A stretch of DNA of 53,695 nucleotides from an uncultured Rikenellaceae bacterium (GTDB taxonomy: Bacteria; Bacteroidota; Bacteroidia; Bacteroidales; Rikenellaceae). This document shows, piece after piece, positions 28,036 to 38,077 of this stretch (within the stretch, counting starts at the first letter, position 1; each line of letters starts with the position of its first letter). Location of the stretch: the NCBI GenBank assembly GCA_944326945.1, contig CALVFY010000018.1, forward strand, positions 1 to 53,695. Direction: 5' to 3'. The translations under genes were made by a program, and so were the position numbers. The notes under the pieces are model-generated. The model did no database searches. It worked only from the letters and a program-made list of their open reading frames with translations, and was not told where the DNA came from.

Positions 28036-30285
28036 TTAACCTTTGTAATTGAGTGCCGAACCCGCCTTGAACCACTCGATCTGGAGGGCATTATAGGAGT
28101 GATGGGCCATGAAAGCCTCTTCCGTACCGTCGACATGTTCGAGCACGATACGCAAAGGCTTGCCGGGAGCAAATTCCGAGAGACCCTGCACGGAGATGCG
28201 GTCATCCTCCCGAATCCGATCGTAATCGGCCTTATTGGCAAACGTGAGGGCCAATACTCCCTGTTTCTTCAAGTTCGTTTCATGAATCCGGGCGAACGAC
28301 TTCACCAGAATAGCCTTCACGCCAAGATATCGGGGCTCCATGGCAGCATGTTCCCGGGACGAGCCCTCGCCGTAATTCTCTTCGGCCACCACTACCGAAC
28401 CGATTCCGCGTTTTTTATAGGCCTTGGCCACGGCCGACACCGCACCACAACTTCCGTCCAATTGATTGAGCACCTCATTTGTTTTCCCCGTAAAGGCATT
28501 CACGGCCCCCATCAAGAGATTGTCAGAGATATTCTCCAGATGGCCCCGGAACCGAAGCCAACTGCCGGCCATCGAGATATGATCGGTCGTACACTTTCCT
28601 GCCACCTTGATCAGCAACGGCAGCTTATGGAAATCACTTCCATCCCAGGCATCGAAAGGCTTCAGCTTCTGCAAGCGTTGCGAATCCGGACGAATAGTCA
28701 CCTCCACACCACTTCCATCCTCGGAAGGAGCCACATATCCGTTGTCATCCACCGTCATTCCCCGAGCAGGAAGCGCATCGGCCCGAGGAGGATCGAGCCG
28801 CACACCCTCACCCTTCTCATTGGTCAAAGAGTCGGTCAGTGGGTTGAAACACAGATCGCCCGCCAGCGTCAGAGCCGTCACCAATTCGGGCGAAGCTACA
28901 AATGCATGGGTATTGGGATTGCCGTCTGCCCGTTTGGCGAAATTACGGTTGAACGACGTAACAATCGAATTGGCTCGTTGCGGATCGTCCGTACGACGGT
29001 TCCACTGTCCGATACAGGGACCGCAGGCATTGGTCATCACCACCGCTCCGATCGCCTCGAAATCGGCAATAATCCCATCGCGACGAGCCGTACACAACAC
29101 CTGTTCCGAACCGGGATTGACGATGAACTGAGCCTTCACCTCCACACCCTTTTCCGCTGCCTGACGCGCCACCGAAGCTGCCCGTCCCAGATCTTCGTAG
29201 GAAGAGTTGGTACACGATCCGATCAACCCCACCTCCATACGGCGCGGATACCCCATCTCCTGCACAACGGCGGCAAACTCCGAAATCGGATGAGCCGCAT
29301 CGGGCGTAAAGGGACCGTTAATATAGGGTTCCAGTTTGGAAAGATCAATCTCGATTACCCGATCATAATAGTGTTCAGGGGCGGCTTCCACCGCCGGATC
29401 GGCCCGTAAATACTCTTTCATTCCGCCGGCCAGTTCAGCCACCGCTTCCCGACCGGTAGTCCTCAAATATTCCGCCATTCGTTCATCATACGGGAACAAT
29501 GATGTCGTGGCACCTACTTCAGCCCCCATGTTACAAATGGTTGCCTTTCCTGTAGCTGAGAGCGACTCCGCTCCCTCACCGAAATATTCGATAATGGCAT
29601 TGGTTCCCCCTTTCACCGTAAGAATACCTGCCAATTTCAATATCACATCCTTCGGGGCAGCCCATCCGTTGAGTTTTCCCGTCAGCCGTACGCCGATCAA
29701 ACGGGGCATTTTCAACTCCCACGGCATACCGGCCATCACATCCACCGCATCGGCTCCGCCCACACCAATGGCCACCATGCCCAAACCTCCCGCATTGGGC
29801 GTGTGGGAATCGGTTCCCACCATCATCCCGCCCGGGAAAGCATAATTCTCCAACACCACCTGATGGATAATTCCCGCCCCGGGCTTCCAGAACCCGATAC
29901 CGTATTTGTCGGCCACCGTACGCAGAAAGTCATACACCTCCCGATTGGTGTCGAGTGCCCGAGGCAGATCGCTCGCCGCACCGTTCTCGGCCTGGATCAA
30001 ATGGTCGCAATGGACCGAAGAGGGCACGGCTGTCCGCTTGCGTCCGGCGTTCATGAACTGCAACAGTGCCATTTGAGCCGTAGCATCCTGCATGGCCACC
30101 CGATCCGGGGCAAAATTGACATAATCCTCTCCCCGCCGATACCGTGCGATCTGTTCCGAATCATATAGATGTGCATACAGTATCTTCTCGGCCAACGTCA
30201 TGGGACGTCCCAACACCTCTCGTGCTCGGTCTACCCGTCCGGCCAACGAACCATAGACCTTCTCGATCAAATCCAAATCAAACAT
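28036..30285 (-). CDS. acnA: Aconitate hydratase
   Basis: It isomerises citrate to isocitrate using a [4Fe-4S] cluster. At 749 residues it is of the mitochondrial-type length. Features are [49 protein letters not shown] with the first cluster Cys, and [13 protein letters not shown] with the other two, then the C-terminal swivel domain with [18 protein letters not shown]. The ATG at 30285 follows a TATCTTTG promoter box at 30313-30320; upstream in-frame codons precede that box. It is first of three TCA genes. Confidence 0.97.
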   Translation of the reverse strand: MFDLDLIEKVYGSLAGRVDRAREVLGRPMTLAEKILYAHLYDSEQIARYRRGEDYVNFAPDRVAMQDATAQMALLQFMNAGRKRTAVPSSVHCDHLIQAENGAASDLPRALDTNREVYDFLRTVADKYGIGFWKPGAGIIHQVVLENYAFPGGMMVGTDSHTPNAGGLGMVAIGVGGADAVDVMAGMPWELKMPRLIGVRLTGKLNGWAAPKDVILKLAGILTVKGGTNAIIEYFGEGAESLSATGKATICNMGAEVGATTSLFPYDERMAEYLRTTGREAVAELAGGMKEYLRADPAVEAAPEHYYDRVIEIDLSKLEPYINGPFTPDAAHPISEFAAVVQEMGYPRRMEVGLIGSCTNSSYEDLGRAASVARQAAEKGVEVKAQFIVNPGSEQVLCTARRDGIIADFEAIGAVVMTNACGPCIGQWNRRTDDPQRANSIVTSFNRNFAKRADGNPNTHAFVASPELVTALTLAGDLCFNPLTDSLTNEKGEGVRLDPPRADALPARGMTVDDNGYVAPSEDGSGVEVTIRPDSQRLQKLKPFDAWDGSDFHKLPLLIKVAGKCTTDHISMAGSWLRFRGHLENISDNLLMGAVNAFTGKTNEVLNQLDGSCGAVSAVAKAYKKRGIGSVVVAEENYGEGSSREHAAMEPRYLGVKAILVKSFARIHETNLKKQGVLALTFANKADYDRIREDDRISVQGLSEFAPGKPLRIVLEHVDGTEEAFMAHHSYNALQIEWFKAGSALNYKG

Positions 30286-30312
30286 AGTATCTCGGTTAAA
30301 ACTAATTTTGTA

Positions 30313-30320
30313 CAAAGATA
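30313..30320 (-). promoter_or_regulatory. -7 box of the aconitase-led TCA operon
   Basis: TATCTTTG on the minus strand, 28 bases before the acnA ATG. No good -33 TTG is visible. Confidence 0.6.
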
Positions 30321-30419
30321 AACATTTTGTTAAAATAGCGGCCGTTCTATTCCTGATTTTCACGCCCGACATTCACTTTATGCATTTCACGCAACAACGT
30401 TTCCGAAAAAACCGCCGGA

Positions 30420-33350
30420 TCAATGCGCCTCCAACCAATTGTTTCCTTCGCCGAAATCGACCGTCAGGGACACTTTCAGATCAGCCGCATGTTCCATGGC
30501 ATCGACCACGATCCGAATCACCTCTTCGCGTTCGGGTTTGTACATATCAATAACCAATTCGTCATGTACCTGGAGAATCACCTTCGAACGCAGACCGAGT
30601 CGTTCGAATTCCCGATGCACGGCAATCATGGCCAATTTCATGATATCGGCCGCACTACCCTGGATCGGCGCATTGATCGCGTTGCGTTCGGCCAGTCCGC
30701 GCGCCACGGCATTGTGCGATCGGATATCGGACAGATAACGTTTACGCCCGAAGATCGTACTCACGTAACCATCCTCACGAGCCTGCGCAATCACCCGATC
30801 CATATACTCCTTTACACCTTTATAGGAGGCAAAATAACCGTCTATGATCTCCTTGGCCTCCGTCCGCGGAATATTGAGCCGCTGAGCCAGACCAAATGCA
30901 GAGATCCCGTAAATAATGCCGAAATTGGCCGTCTTGGCTCTTCTCCGTTGTTCAGAAGTAACTTCCGAAAGGGACACCCCGAACAGACGGGCAGCCGTGG
31001 CCGCATGAATATCCTCTCCATGCCGGAAAGCCTCGATCAACGCCGGATCCCCACTCAGATGAGCCATCAGGCGCAACTCCACCTGACTATAATCGGCCGA
31101 CAGAAGCAAATGGTCGTCATCGGCCGGCACGAATGCCTTGCGAATCTCCCGGCCACGCTCGTCGCGTACGGGAATATTCTGAAGATTGGGGTTGGTCGAA
31201 CTGAGACGACCGGTAGCCGTCACCGCCTGATTGAACGACGCATGTACACGGCCTGTCTTCGGATTGACCAACTGAGGCAACGCCTCCACATAGGTGGAAA
31301 GCAGTTTTTTCACCCCCCGGTAGTCGAGAATCAACCCAATGATGGGATGACGGTCCGAAAGCATCTGGAGATACTCCTCGTCAGTACGATATTGTTTCGT
31401 TTTGGTCAATTTGGGTTTCGGATCGATATTCAGTTTCGTGAAGAGGACCTCCCCCAATTGACGAGCCGAATTGATATTGAGAGTCGGCTCGCCGGCCAGT
31501 TCACGGATACGCTCCTCGATACCGCTCAACTCCTCATTCAGGCGTCGTCCGTAATCAGAAAGAATGTCACAATCGATTCGTACTCCGGCCAGCTCAATAT
31601 CGGCCAATACATCGATCAGAGGCTCCTCGATCTGCCGGTAAAGGGTTTCGAACCCCTGCTCCACCACCTTCGGCCAAAGCACCTCTTTCAGTTGGAAGGT
31701 CACATCGGCATCCTCGGCCGCATATTCGGCCACCGTTTCCACGGCAACCCGATCCATGGTCAGTTGCTTCGCCCCGCGACCGATCAACGTCTCGATCTCC
31801 ACGGGCGAATAGTTCAAATAAGTGCGTGCCAGGAAATTCATATTGTGTCGCGACTCGGGATCGAGCAGATAGTGCAACAGCATGGTATCGTATTTGAACC
31901 CACGAACCCGAATGCCGAGACGATCGAGTACCATGATGTCGAATTTGATGTTTTGGCCGATCTTCGCTATGGCTTCATCCTCAAAAAGAGGTTTGAGCAA
32001 CGCGGCATAGGCAGCCGTATTATCCGGACCGCATGGCAGATACCAGGCCTCATGTGCCTTGACACTGAACGACATCCCCACTATACGATCGCCAAAGACA
32101 TCAAATCCCGTAGTCTCCGTATCAAAACAGAACTCTCCACAGGCCCGTAACCGCGCCACCACCGAAGAGAGATCCTCCTCCGAGCGGATAATCCGATAGT
32201 CGTGAGGCGTATCGGCTACGGTTGCATACTGACTGACGGCAAACAAATCGCCCTGTGGATTTTCCGCGGCAACCGCTTCCGAGACCTCATCTCCGGCTCC
32301 GGCAAACAGATCTCCCTGACCGGAAAGTGATGTCTGGGCCGCCCTGGCAACCTTACGGCTGCCTGTTGTCGGAGCCGGAGCCGCTGCTTTCAGCTCTGCA
32401 ACCGCTCCCTCGGAAAGATTCCCCGAACTGCCCTCCTCCATACTGGATGCAGAGCACGCCGGAATAAAAAGACCGGCCTCCACTTCCCGAATAAACATAT
32501 TGAATCCCAGTTGCCGGAACACCTCTTTCAATCGATCACAGTCGGGATCCTCCATTACCAAGGCTTCGGGATTAAAATCGATCGGAACATCCATCTCGAT
32601 CGTAGCCAATCTTTTGGAAAGAGCCAACTGTTCGGCCGTAGCCAACAGATTTTCCCGCTGGCGACCCCCTATTTCATCGGCATGGGCCAGAATCTCCTCT
32701 ACGGTCCCGAACCGAGAGACAAGTTTCACGGCCCCTTTCTCTCCGATGCCCGGCACTCCGGGAATATTGTCGGAGGCATCGCCCCACAGAGCCAAAATGT
32801 CGATAATCAAACGGGGATCATCCACCCCATAGTGCTCCCGAATCTGATCGCAACCGATAATTTCGACCCCTTCGCCACCTTTCCCCTGTTTATAGATGTA
32901 AACCGTGGGACGCACCAACTGTCCGTAATCTTTATCCGGAGTCACCATATAGACCGTATAGCCTGCGGCCGAAGCCTTCCCTGAAAGCGTACCGATCACG
33001 TCGTCGGCTTCGTATCCCGCCACCTCAAGAATCGGTATACGCAATGCCTGCACGATCTCCTTGATATAGGGCACCGAGGCGATAATATCTTCCGGCGTAG
33101 CCGAACGATTGGCCTTGTATTCGGGATAGAGATCGTGCCGGAAATTACCTCCGGGAGGATCGAACGCCACTCCTAAATAATGAGGATGTTCGCGTTTGAT
33201 GATATCCCGAAGAAATTTGGTAAATCCGAATATGGCCGAGGTATTCAATCCCTCCCGGTTACGCATCGGACGACCAATGAAGGCGTAATAACTACGGAAA
33301 ATCAATGCATAGGCATCAATCAGAAACAGTCTTTTGGAATCGTCGTTCAT
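30420..33350 (-). CDS. polA: DNA polymerase I
   Basis: It fills gaps and removes RNA primers. The 976-residue protein has a 5' nuclease domain (~1-290: LFLIDAYALIFRSYYAF, VAFDPPGGNFRHDLYPEYKANR, GYEADDVIGTL), an active-looking proofreading domain (FDTET, NIKFDIMVL and YAAEDAD motifs kept), and a family A polymerase domain (LLSADYSQVELR, RRRAKTANFGIIYG, LQVHDELV). The Ala/Gly/Ser-rich linker (~310-375) carries two QGDLF motifs at residues 345-349 and 366-370, which fit the beta-clamp-binding consensus. I chose the ATG at 33350, downstream of a TATCTTTG box (33411-33418). Confidence 0.96.
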   Translation of the reverse strand: MNDDSKRLFLIDAYALIFRSYYAFIGRPMRNREGLNTSAIFGFTKFLRDIIKREHPHYLGVAFDPPGGNFRHDLYPEYKANRSATPEDIIASVPYIKEIVQALRIPILEVAGYEADDVIGTLSGKASAAGYTVYMVTPDKDYGQLVRPTVYIYKQGKGGEGVEIIGCDQIREHYGVDDPRLIIDILALWGDASDNIPGVPGIGEKGAVKLVSRFGTVEEILAHADEIGGRQRENLLATAEQLALSKRLATIEMDVPIDFNPEALVMEDPDCDRLKEVFRQLGFNMFIREVEAGLFIPACSASSMEEGSSGNLSEGAVAELKAAAPAPTTGSRKVARAAQTSLSGQGDLFAGAGDEVSEAVAAENPQGDLFAVSQYATVADTPHDYRIIRSEEDLSSVVARLRACGEFCFDTETTGFDVFGDRIVGMSFSVKAHEAWYLPCGPDNTAAYAALLKPLFEDEAIAKIGQNIKFDIMVLDRLGIRVRGFKYDTMLLHYLLDPESRHNMNFLARTYLNYSPVEIETLIGRGAKQLTMDRVAVETVAEYAAEDADVTFQLKEVLWPKVVEQGFETLYRQIEEPLIDVLADIELAGVRIDCDILSDYGRRLNEELSGIEERIRELAGEPTLNINSARQLGEVLFTKLNIDPKPKLTKTKQYRTDEEYLQMLSDRHPIIGLILDYRGVKKLLSTYVEALPQLVNPKTGRVHASFNQAVTATGRLSSTNPNLQNIPVRDERGREIRKAFVPADDDHLLLSADYSQVELRLMAHLSGDPALIEAFRHGEDIHAATAARLFGVSLSEVTSEQRRRAKTANFGIIYGISAFGLAQRLNIPRTEAKEIIDGYFASYKGVKEYMDRVIAQAREDGYVSTIFGRKRYLSDIRSHNAVARGLAERNAINAPIQGSAADIMKLAMIAVHREFERLGLRSKVILQVHDELVIDMYKPEREEVIRIVVDAMEHAADLKVSLTVDFGEGNNWLEAH

Positions 33351-33380
33351 GTCGGAAAAGGTTATCGGACAAATGCAAAA

Positions 33381-33410
33381 CAGGGATGCCTCACTAAAAA
33401 GACATCCCTG
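33381..33410 (-). terminator. Hairpin between queD and polA
   Basis: An 8-bp perfect stem CAGGGATG/CATCCCTG (33381-33388 and 33403-33410) with a 14-base loop. Read on the minus strand it is followed by TTTTG, so it could end the kbl-lrp-queD transcript. It abuts the polA -7 box, so the predicted polA transcript would start inside the hairpin. Confidence 0.4.
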
Positions 33411-33418
33411 CAAAGATA
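33411..33418 (-). promoter_or_regulatory. -7 box of the polA promoter
   Basis: TATCTTTG on the minus strand. It gives a ~55-base leader to the ATG at 33350. Confidence 0.55.
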
Positions 33419-33524
33419 ACAAAAGATTTCGCGCAATGGCTCCCTTTACACCACCCTCACATGAAAAACCATCTCTCTATCCTCTCCATAGGAAACGGCC
33501 ATCCCCCCATCGGCACATTCTCCG

Positions 33525-33977
33525 TCACGGATTGTCGCAACTCAACCACTCGGCATAGGAAGTCGCCGTTTCGTGCATCTTCACGGCCCGCAACGAAACC
33601 CCTTCCGGCAATTCGGCCGAAATGGCCGCCGCAAAACGGGCCACCATATTTTCGCACGTAGGTTGATAATCCACCACTTCGATCCGATCGAAGCGCGACC
33701 GAAGAGCCTCCACCAAAGGACGGTTCGACTCCGTATCACGGATCACCAGGGCATGGTCGTATCGCGAAACGATTAATCGATTCACCAATGCCTTGAGCAT
33801 CCCGAAATCCATCACCATACCGAATTTCGGATGGGAAGGATCCTCCAAAGGTTCTCCGGCCACCGTCACGAACAGCTTGTACGAATGACCATGTATCTGA
33901 CTGCATGCACCGTCGTAACCCTCCAGCGCATGAGCCATCTCAAACGAGAACTCCTTGGTCAACCGAATCACACTCAT
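33525..33977 (-). CDS. queD: 6-carboxy-tetrahydropterin synthase (QueD)
   Basis: It converts 7,8-dihydroneopterin triphosphate to 6-carboxytetrahydropterin in queuosine/7-deazapurine synthesis. The 150-residue protein shows the T-fold features: zinc-binding His in FEMAHAL, CSQIHGHSYKL with the catalytic Cys and two zinc His, MVMDFGMLKALV, and a later CENMVARF with the pterin-anchoring Glu region. It starts 2 bp after the Lrp-like gene, an unusual partner; the other queuosine genes are not in the window. Confidence 0.92.
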   Translation of the reverse strand: MSVIRLTKEFSFEMAHALEGYDGACSQIHGHSYKLFVTVAGEPLEDPSHPKFGMVMDFGMLKALVNRLIVSRYDHALVIRDTESNRPLVEALRSRFDRIEVVDYQPTCENMVARFAAAISAELPEGVSLRAVKMHETATSYAEWLSCDNP

Positions 33978-33979
33978 CC

Positions 33980-34456
33980 CTATTCGAGGATCACATTATC
34001 GACATTCACCTGACGGGAGAATGCCTCGTTCAACGAAATAAAGGTCTCCGTATTGGAAATGCCCGGAATCTTGAGCACATGATCGAATATCGTGTGCATC
34101 AAATGCTCATTATCCACACAGTAGAGTTTGATGAGAATATTGTACTGTCCCGTAATGAAATGACACTCCACAATCTCCGGGACCTGACGCAGAGCTTCCA
34201 CCGTATCGAGATTCATGCTCGGATCGGAAACCCGGATCCCGATAATGGCACAGACATCGAATCCCAACGTTTTAGGATCGACCTCCAGTCGCGAACCGAG
34301 GATCACTCCCTGGTCATCCAATTTCTTAACCCGTTGATGAATCGCCGCTCCCGAAATACCGCATTCGCGCGCGATCTCCAGGAAAGGCATCCGAGCATTT
34401 TTTATCAAATACTGAAGTATCTTACGGTCAATAGCGTCGATGTTAACTTTCGGCAT
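33980..34456 (-). CDS. Lrp/AsnC-family transcriptional regulator
   Basis: An N-terminal winged helix-turn-helix (NIDAIDRKILQYLIKNARMPFLEIARECGISGAAIHQRVKKLDDQGVI) is followed by a RAM effector-binding domain (FDVCAIIGIRV, VPEIVECHFITGQYNILIKL). The family senses amino acids and regulates their metabolism. The ATG at 34456 starts the conserved part; it is 25 bp after kbl, so glycine or threonine is a reasonable guess for its effector. Confidence 0.92.
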   Translation of the reverse strand: MPKVNIDAIDRKILQYLIKNARMPFLEIARECGISGAAIHQRVKKLDDQGVILGSRLEVDPKTLGFDVCAIIGIRVSDPSMNLDTVEALRQVPEIVECHFITGQYNILIKLYCVDNEHLMHTIFDHVLKIPGISNTETFISLNEAFSRQVNVDNVILE

Positions 34457-34481
34457 AATAATATGGTTTACAGTAAGCAAC

Positions 34482-35669
34482 TTATTTCAACACACCCAGT
34501 TCACGTCCCACCTTGGTAAAGGCGGCGATGCAACGGTCGAGTTGTTCGATGGTGTGACCGGCCGAAACCTGCACCCGGATACGAGCCTGCCCTTTCGGCA
34601 CCACCGGATAATAGAATCCTGTCACATAAATACCCTCATCCAGCAATTTCGAGGCCATCCGTTGCGACAACGGAGCATCGTAGAGCATCACGGCACAAAT
34701 CGCCGACTGCGTAGGCTTGATATCGAATCCGGCAGCCATCATCCCCGAGCGGAAATGTTCCACATTAGCCACCAGACGATCATGCAGCTCATTACTTTCG
34801 GCCAGCATTTTGAACACCTCCAATCCGGCACCCACCACAGCAGGCGGCAGCGAGTTGGAGAACAGATACGGCCGCGAACGCTGACGCAACATGGCAATAA
34901 TCTCCTTACGTCCGGTCGTAAAACCGCCGATCGCACCACCAAAAGCCTTGCCGAGCGTACCCGTAATGATGTCTACCCGACCGCGGACGTTGAATTTCTC
35001 GGTCACGCCCCGTCCGGTAGCACCCACCACACCGGCCGAATGGCATTCGTCCACCATGACCAATGCATCGTACTTTTCGGCCAGTTCACAAATCCTGTCC
35101 ATCGGTGCCACGTTACCGTCCATCGAGAAGACTCCGTCCGTAACGACGATCCTGAAACGCTGGGCCTGAGCCAGTTTCAGACAATTTTCCAGCTCCTCCA
35201 TATCGGCATTGGCATAACGATAACGCACCGCCTTGCACAGGCGCACACCGTCGATAATCGAGGCATGATTGAGCGAATCGGAAATAATTGCATCGTTCTC
35301 ACCCAACAGAGGCTCAAACACACCACCATTGGCATCGAAACAAGCGGCATAGAGAATCGTATCTTCAGTTCCGAAATAGTCGGCAATCGCCTTTTCGAGT
35401 TGCTTGTGAATATCCTGTGTACCGCAGATAAAACGAACCGAAGACATACCGTAGCCGCGAACATCCATCATCTTCTTGGCAGCCTCTGCCAACCGCGGAT
35501 GATCCGACAGACCCAGATAATTATTGGCGCAGAAATTGAGTACTTTTTTTCCACCCACTTCGATTTCGGCCCGCTGAGGCGATTCAATGATCCGCTCCTC
35601 CTTATACAGTCCCGCTTCACGAATGGAAGCGAGTTCCTGTTCCAAAAATGTTTTGATTTCGCCGTACAT
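34482..35669 (-). CDS. kbl: Glycine C-acetyltransferase (2-amino-3-ketobutyrate CoA ligase)
   Basis: A PLP enzyme of the alpha-oxoamine synthase family (395 residues). With threonine dehydrogenase it splits threonine to glycine and acetyl-CoA. Hallmarks are FCANNYLGLSDHP, GMSSVRFICGTQDIHKQLE, SLNHASIIDGVRL, DECHSAGVVG and the PLP lysine in TGTLGKAFGGAIGG. No threonine dehydrogenase is adjacent; it heads kbl-lrp-queD. Other members of the family (serine palmitoyltransferase) are similar, but the FCANNYLGL and GTLGKAFGG forms fit Kbl best. Confidence 0.9.
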   Translation of the reverse strand: MYGEIKTFLEQELASIREAGLYKEERIIESPQRAEIEVGGKKVLNFCANNYLGLSDHPRLAEAAKKMMDVRGYGMSSVRFICGTQDIHKQLEKAIADYFGTEDTILYAACFDANGGVFEPLLGENDAIISDSLNHASIIDGVRLCKAVRYRYANADMEELENCLKLAQAQRFRIVVTDGVFSMDGNVAPMDRICELAEKYDALVMVDECHSAGVVGATGRGVTEKFNVRGRVDIITGTLGKAFGGAIGGFTTGRKEIIAMLRQRSRPYLFSNSLPPAVVGAGLEVFKMLAESNELHDRLVANVEHFRSGMMAAGFDIKPTQSAICAVMLYDAPLSQRMASKLLDEGIYVTGFYYPVVPKGQARIRVQVSAGHTIEQLDRCIAAFTKVGRELGVLK

Positions 35670-35717
35670 AACTCCGAATTTTTAACTTAAAACTTCGTTA
35701 ATGTTACAATGTGTTAG

Positions 35718-35725
35718 CAAAGTTA
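35718..35725 (-). promoter_or_regulatory. -7 box of the kbl promoter
   Basis: TAACTTTG on the minus strand, 49 bases before the kbl ATG. Confidence 0.55.
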
Positions 35726-35753
35726 CTTTTTTCCAGGAAAAAACCCTACGATA

Positions 35754-35786
35754 TTGCAAAAATTATTGACGAATTGTGTAACTTTG
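35754..35786 (+). promoter_or_regulatory. Promoter of pgk
   Basis: TAACTTTG (35779-35786) with a TTG 22 bases upstream (35754-35756). It leaves a ~55-base leader to the pgk ATG. It diverges from the kbl promoter in the same 179-base gap. Confidence 0.55.
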
Positions 35787-35848
35787 GGCGCAAAAGGCGA
35801 TTTTTTAAAGAAACTTAAAAACGTTTGACAAACATAAAACCGTAAGCT

Positions 35849-37108
35849 ATGCAATCGATTGACAGTTATGATTTCACGGGCAAACGCGCCATTATCCGCG
35901 TGGATTTCAACGTGCCCCTGAACGAAAAGTTCGAAGTGACGGACGACACCCGTATCCGGGCCGCCATTCCCACCATCAAGAAAGTGCTCGAAAAGGGCGG
36001 ATCGGTAATCCTGATGTCTCACCTGGGACGTCCCAAAAAGAACAACGACGATAAATTCTCTCTGTCGCACATCGTGTCGGCCGTAGAGAAACGCCTCGGT
36101 GTAAAGGTTCAGTTCGCCGGCGACTGCATGGGCGAAAAGGCTGCCGAAATGGCCAAAAACCTGAAACCCGGCGAGGTGATGCTGCTCGAAAACCTCCGTT
36201 TCTATGCCGAAGAGGAGGGTAAACCCCGGGGTCTGGCCGACGATGCCACCGACGAAGAGAAGGCTGCCGCCAAAAAAGAGGTAAAAGCCAGCCAGAAAGA
36301 GTTTGTCAAAAAACTGGCTTCCTACGCCGACGCATATATCAACGATGCATTCGGAACGGCCCACCGCGCCCATGCATCGACGGCTCTGATCGCCGACTAC
36401 TTCCCCAACGACAAGATGTTCGGTTACGTGATGAACGGCGAATTGAAGGCCATCGACCAAGTAATGGAGTCGCCTGCACGCCCGTTCGTAGCCATCATCG
36501 GTGGTTCGAAAGTGTCGTCGAAGATCACCATCATCGAGAAGTTGATGGAAAAGGTCGACAGTCTGATCATCGGCGGTGGCATGACCTACACCTTCATGGC
36601 TGCTCAAGGTGGCAAGATCGGCGGTTCGATCTGCGAGCCCGATCAATTCCCCGTAGCCTTGTCGATTCTGGCCAAGGCCAAAGAGAAAGGCATCAAGATC
36701 GTGATGGCTGAAGATGCACTTTGCGCCGACGCCTTCAGCGAGGATGCCAATACACAGGTATGCCCCTCGAACGACATTCCCGACGGATGGGAAGGTCTGG
36801 ATATCGGTCCCAAAGCCAAAGAGAGTTTCCGCGAGCACATTCTGGGCTGCAAGACGATCCTGTGGAACGGTCCGGTAGGTGTATTCGAAATAGACAAATT
36901 CGCACAGGGTTCGAAGGCCGTAGCCGTAGCCATTGCCGACGCAACCGCCCAGGGCGCCTACTCTCTGATCGGAGGAGGTGACTCGGTGGCTTGTATCAAC
37001 AAGTTCGGTCTGGCCGACAAGGTAAGCTATGTATCGACCGGTGGAGGTGCCCTGCTCGAATACATGGAAGGCAAAGAACTGCCCGGAGTGGCGGCTATCC
37101 GCAAATAG
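35849..37108 (+). CDS. pgk: Phosphoglycerate kinase
   Basis: Glycolytic enzyme making ATP from 1,3-bisphosphoglycerate. At 419 residues it shows [23 protein letters not shown], the [13 protein letters not shown] substrate region, [10 protein letters not shown], the WNGPVGVFE segment and the nucleotide loop GGGDSVAC. Codon use is strongly biased, as expected of a highly expressed gene. It is monocistronic, with its own promoter and a 16-bp terminator stem. Confidence 0.98.
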   Translation: MQSIDSYDFTGKRAIIRVDFNVPLNEKFEVTDDTRIRAAIPTIKKVLEKGGSVILMSHLGRPKKNNDDKFSLSHIVSAVEKRLGVKVQFAGDCMGEKAAEMAKNLKPGEVMLLENLRFYAEEEGKPRGLADDATDEEKAAAKKEVKASQKEFVKKLASYADAYINDAFGTAHRAHASTALIADYFPNDKMFGYVMNGELKAIDQVMESPARPFVAIIGGSKVSSKITIIEKLMEKVDSLIIGGGMTYTFMAAQGGKIGGSICEPDQFPVALSILAKAKEKGIKIVMAEDALCADAFSEDANTQVCPSNDIPDGWEGLDIGPKAKESFREHILGCKTILWNGPVGVFEIDKFAQGSKAVAVAIADATAQGAYSLIGGGDSVACINKFGLADKVSYVSTGGGALLEYMEGKELPGVAAIRK

Positions 37109-37123
37109 TCCGGTAATACCGAT

Positions 37124-37161
37124 AAAAAAACGGAGTCGGAATTTCCCGACTCCGTTTTTTT
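37124..37161 (+). terminator. Terminator after pgk
   Basis: A perfect 16-bp inverted repeat (37124-37139 and 37146-37161) with a 6-base loop and flanking A7/T7 runs, so it could work in both directions. Confidence 0.93.
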
Positions 37162-37197
37162 ATGTTAATTTCGTCACCAAAACAGAAATTTGGCATC

Positions 37198-37653
37198 ATG
37201 AGAATATTGATCCAACGGGTTACACGAGCCTCGGTCTCCATCGACGGCAAACTCCACTCCTCCATTGGAAAGGGATTGCTCATTCTGGTCGGCATCGAGG
37301 AATCAGACACCCAAACCGATGTCGATTACCTTGCAGGCAAAACAGCCCGATTGCGCATTTTCGACGACGAGGCAGGAGTAATGAATCTCGACCTAAGGCA
37401 AATCGGCGGCGAGATATTGGCCGTCAGTCAGTTCACCCTGCACGCCTCCACACGCAAAGGGAATCGCCCCTCCTACATCAGGGCCGCAGGAGAACCTATT
37501 GCCCGCCCACTATACGAAGCATTTCTCACGGCACTGGAACAGGAAACCGGTCGCAAACCGGCAGCCGGTGTATTCGGAGCCAACATGCAGGTGGAGTTGG
37601 TGAACGACGGTCCGGTAACCATCTGGATGGATTCGAAAAACAAAGAATATTAA
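37198..37653 (+). CDS. dtd: D-aminoacyl-tRNA deacylase
   Basis: It removes D-amino acids from mischarged tRNA. The 151-residue protein has MRILIQRVTRASVSIDG at the N-terminus, the catalytic SQFTLHAST motif and the Gly-cis-Pro segment NDGPVTIWMDS near the C-terminus. I chose the ATG at 37198 because the family begins exactly there; the in-frame ATG at 37162 adjoins the pgk terminator. It precedes the MazG-like gene by 20 bp. Confidence 0.95.
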   Translation: MRILIQRVTRASVSIDGKLHSSIGKGLLILVGIEESDTQTDVDYLAGKTARLRIFDDEAGVMNLDLRQIGGEILAVSQFTLHASTRKGNRPSYIRAAGEPIARPLYEAFLTALEQETGRKPAAGVFGANMQVELVNDGPVTIWMDSKNKEY

Positions 37654-37673
37654 CTCCCTAAAACAGCTATACG

Positions 37674-38015
37674 ATGACGATCAAAGAGGCACAAGAGTTG
37701 ATCGAAGCATGGGTCGGCAAGCATCCCTCACGATACAGAAGCGAATTGACCAATATGGCCGTATTGACGGAAGAGGTGGGCGAATTGGCTCGCGTGATCG
37801 CCCGCAGACATGGCGACCCGTCACAAAATCAAGAAGCATTGAAGGCAGACATGGCCAATGAATTAGGAGACGTATTATGGGTATTGCTACACCTGGCCTC
37901 TCAATCGGGAATCGATCTGACCGAAGCCCTGATCGAAAATCTCGAAAAGAAAAACATGCTCGATACGGCTGCCAGAATGGAAGCAGAACATCCCAAGGGA
38001 AAACAAAAAAAATAA
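37674..38015 (+). CDS. MazG-like nucleotide pyrophosphohydrolase
   Basis: A 113-residue all-alpha protein with the Mg-binding pattern EEVGELARVIARR...NELGDVLWVLLHLA (EExxE and ExxD). The family hydrolyses (d)NTPs to monophosphates, often as house-cleaning. It is likely cotranscribed with dtd, another quality-control gene. The C-terminus is Lys-rich. Confidence 0.88.
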   Translation: MTIKEAQELIEAWVGKHPSRYRSELTNMAVLTEEVGELARVIARRHGDPSQNQEALKADMANELGDVLWVLLHLASQSGIDLTEALIENLEKKNMLDTAARMEAEHPKGKQKK

Positions 38016-38077
38016 TCAAATACCCTCCGTTTGCATGGAAATTGCTCGAGAAGAGTACCATATTCGACATTTTTTCG

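Noticed and set aside
34440..35690. 416-codon frame opposite kbl
   Set aside because: It mirrors a complete conserved PLP enzyme and has no domain pattern.
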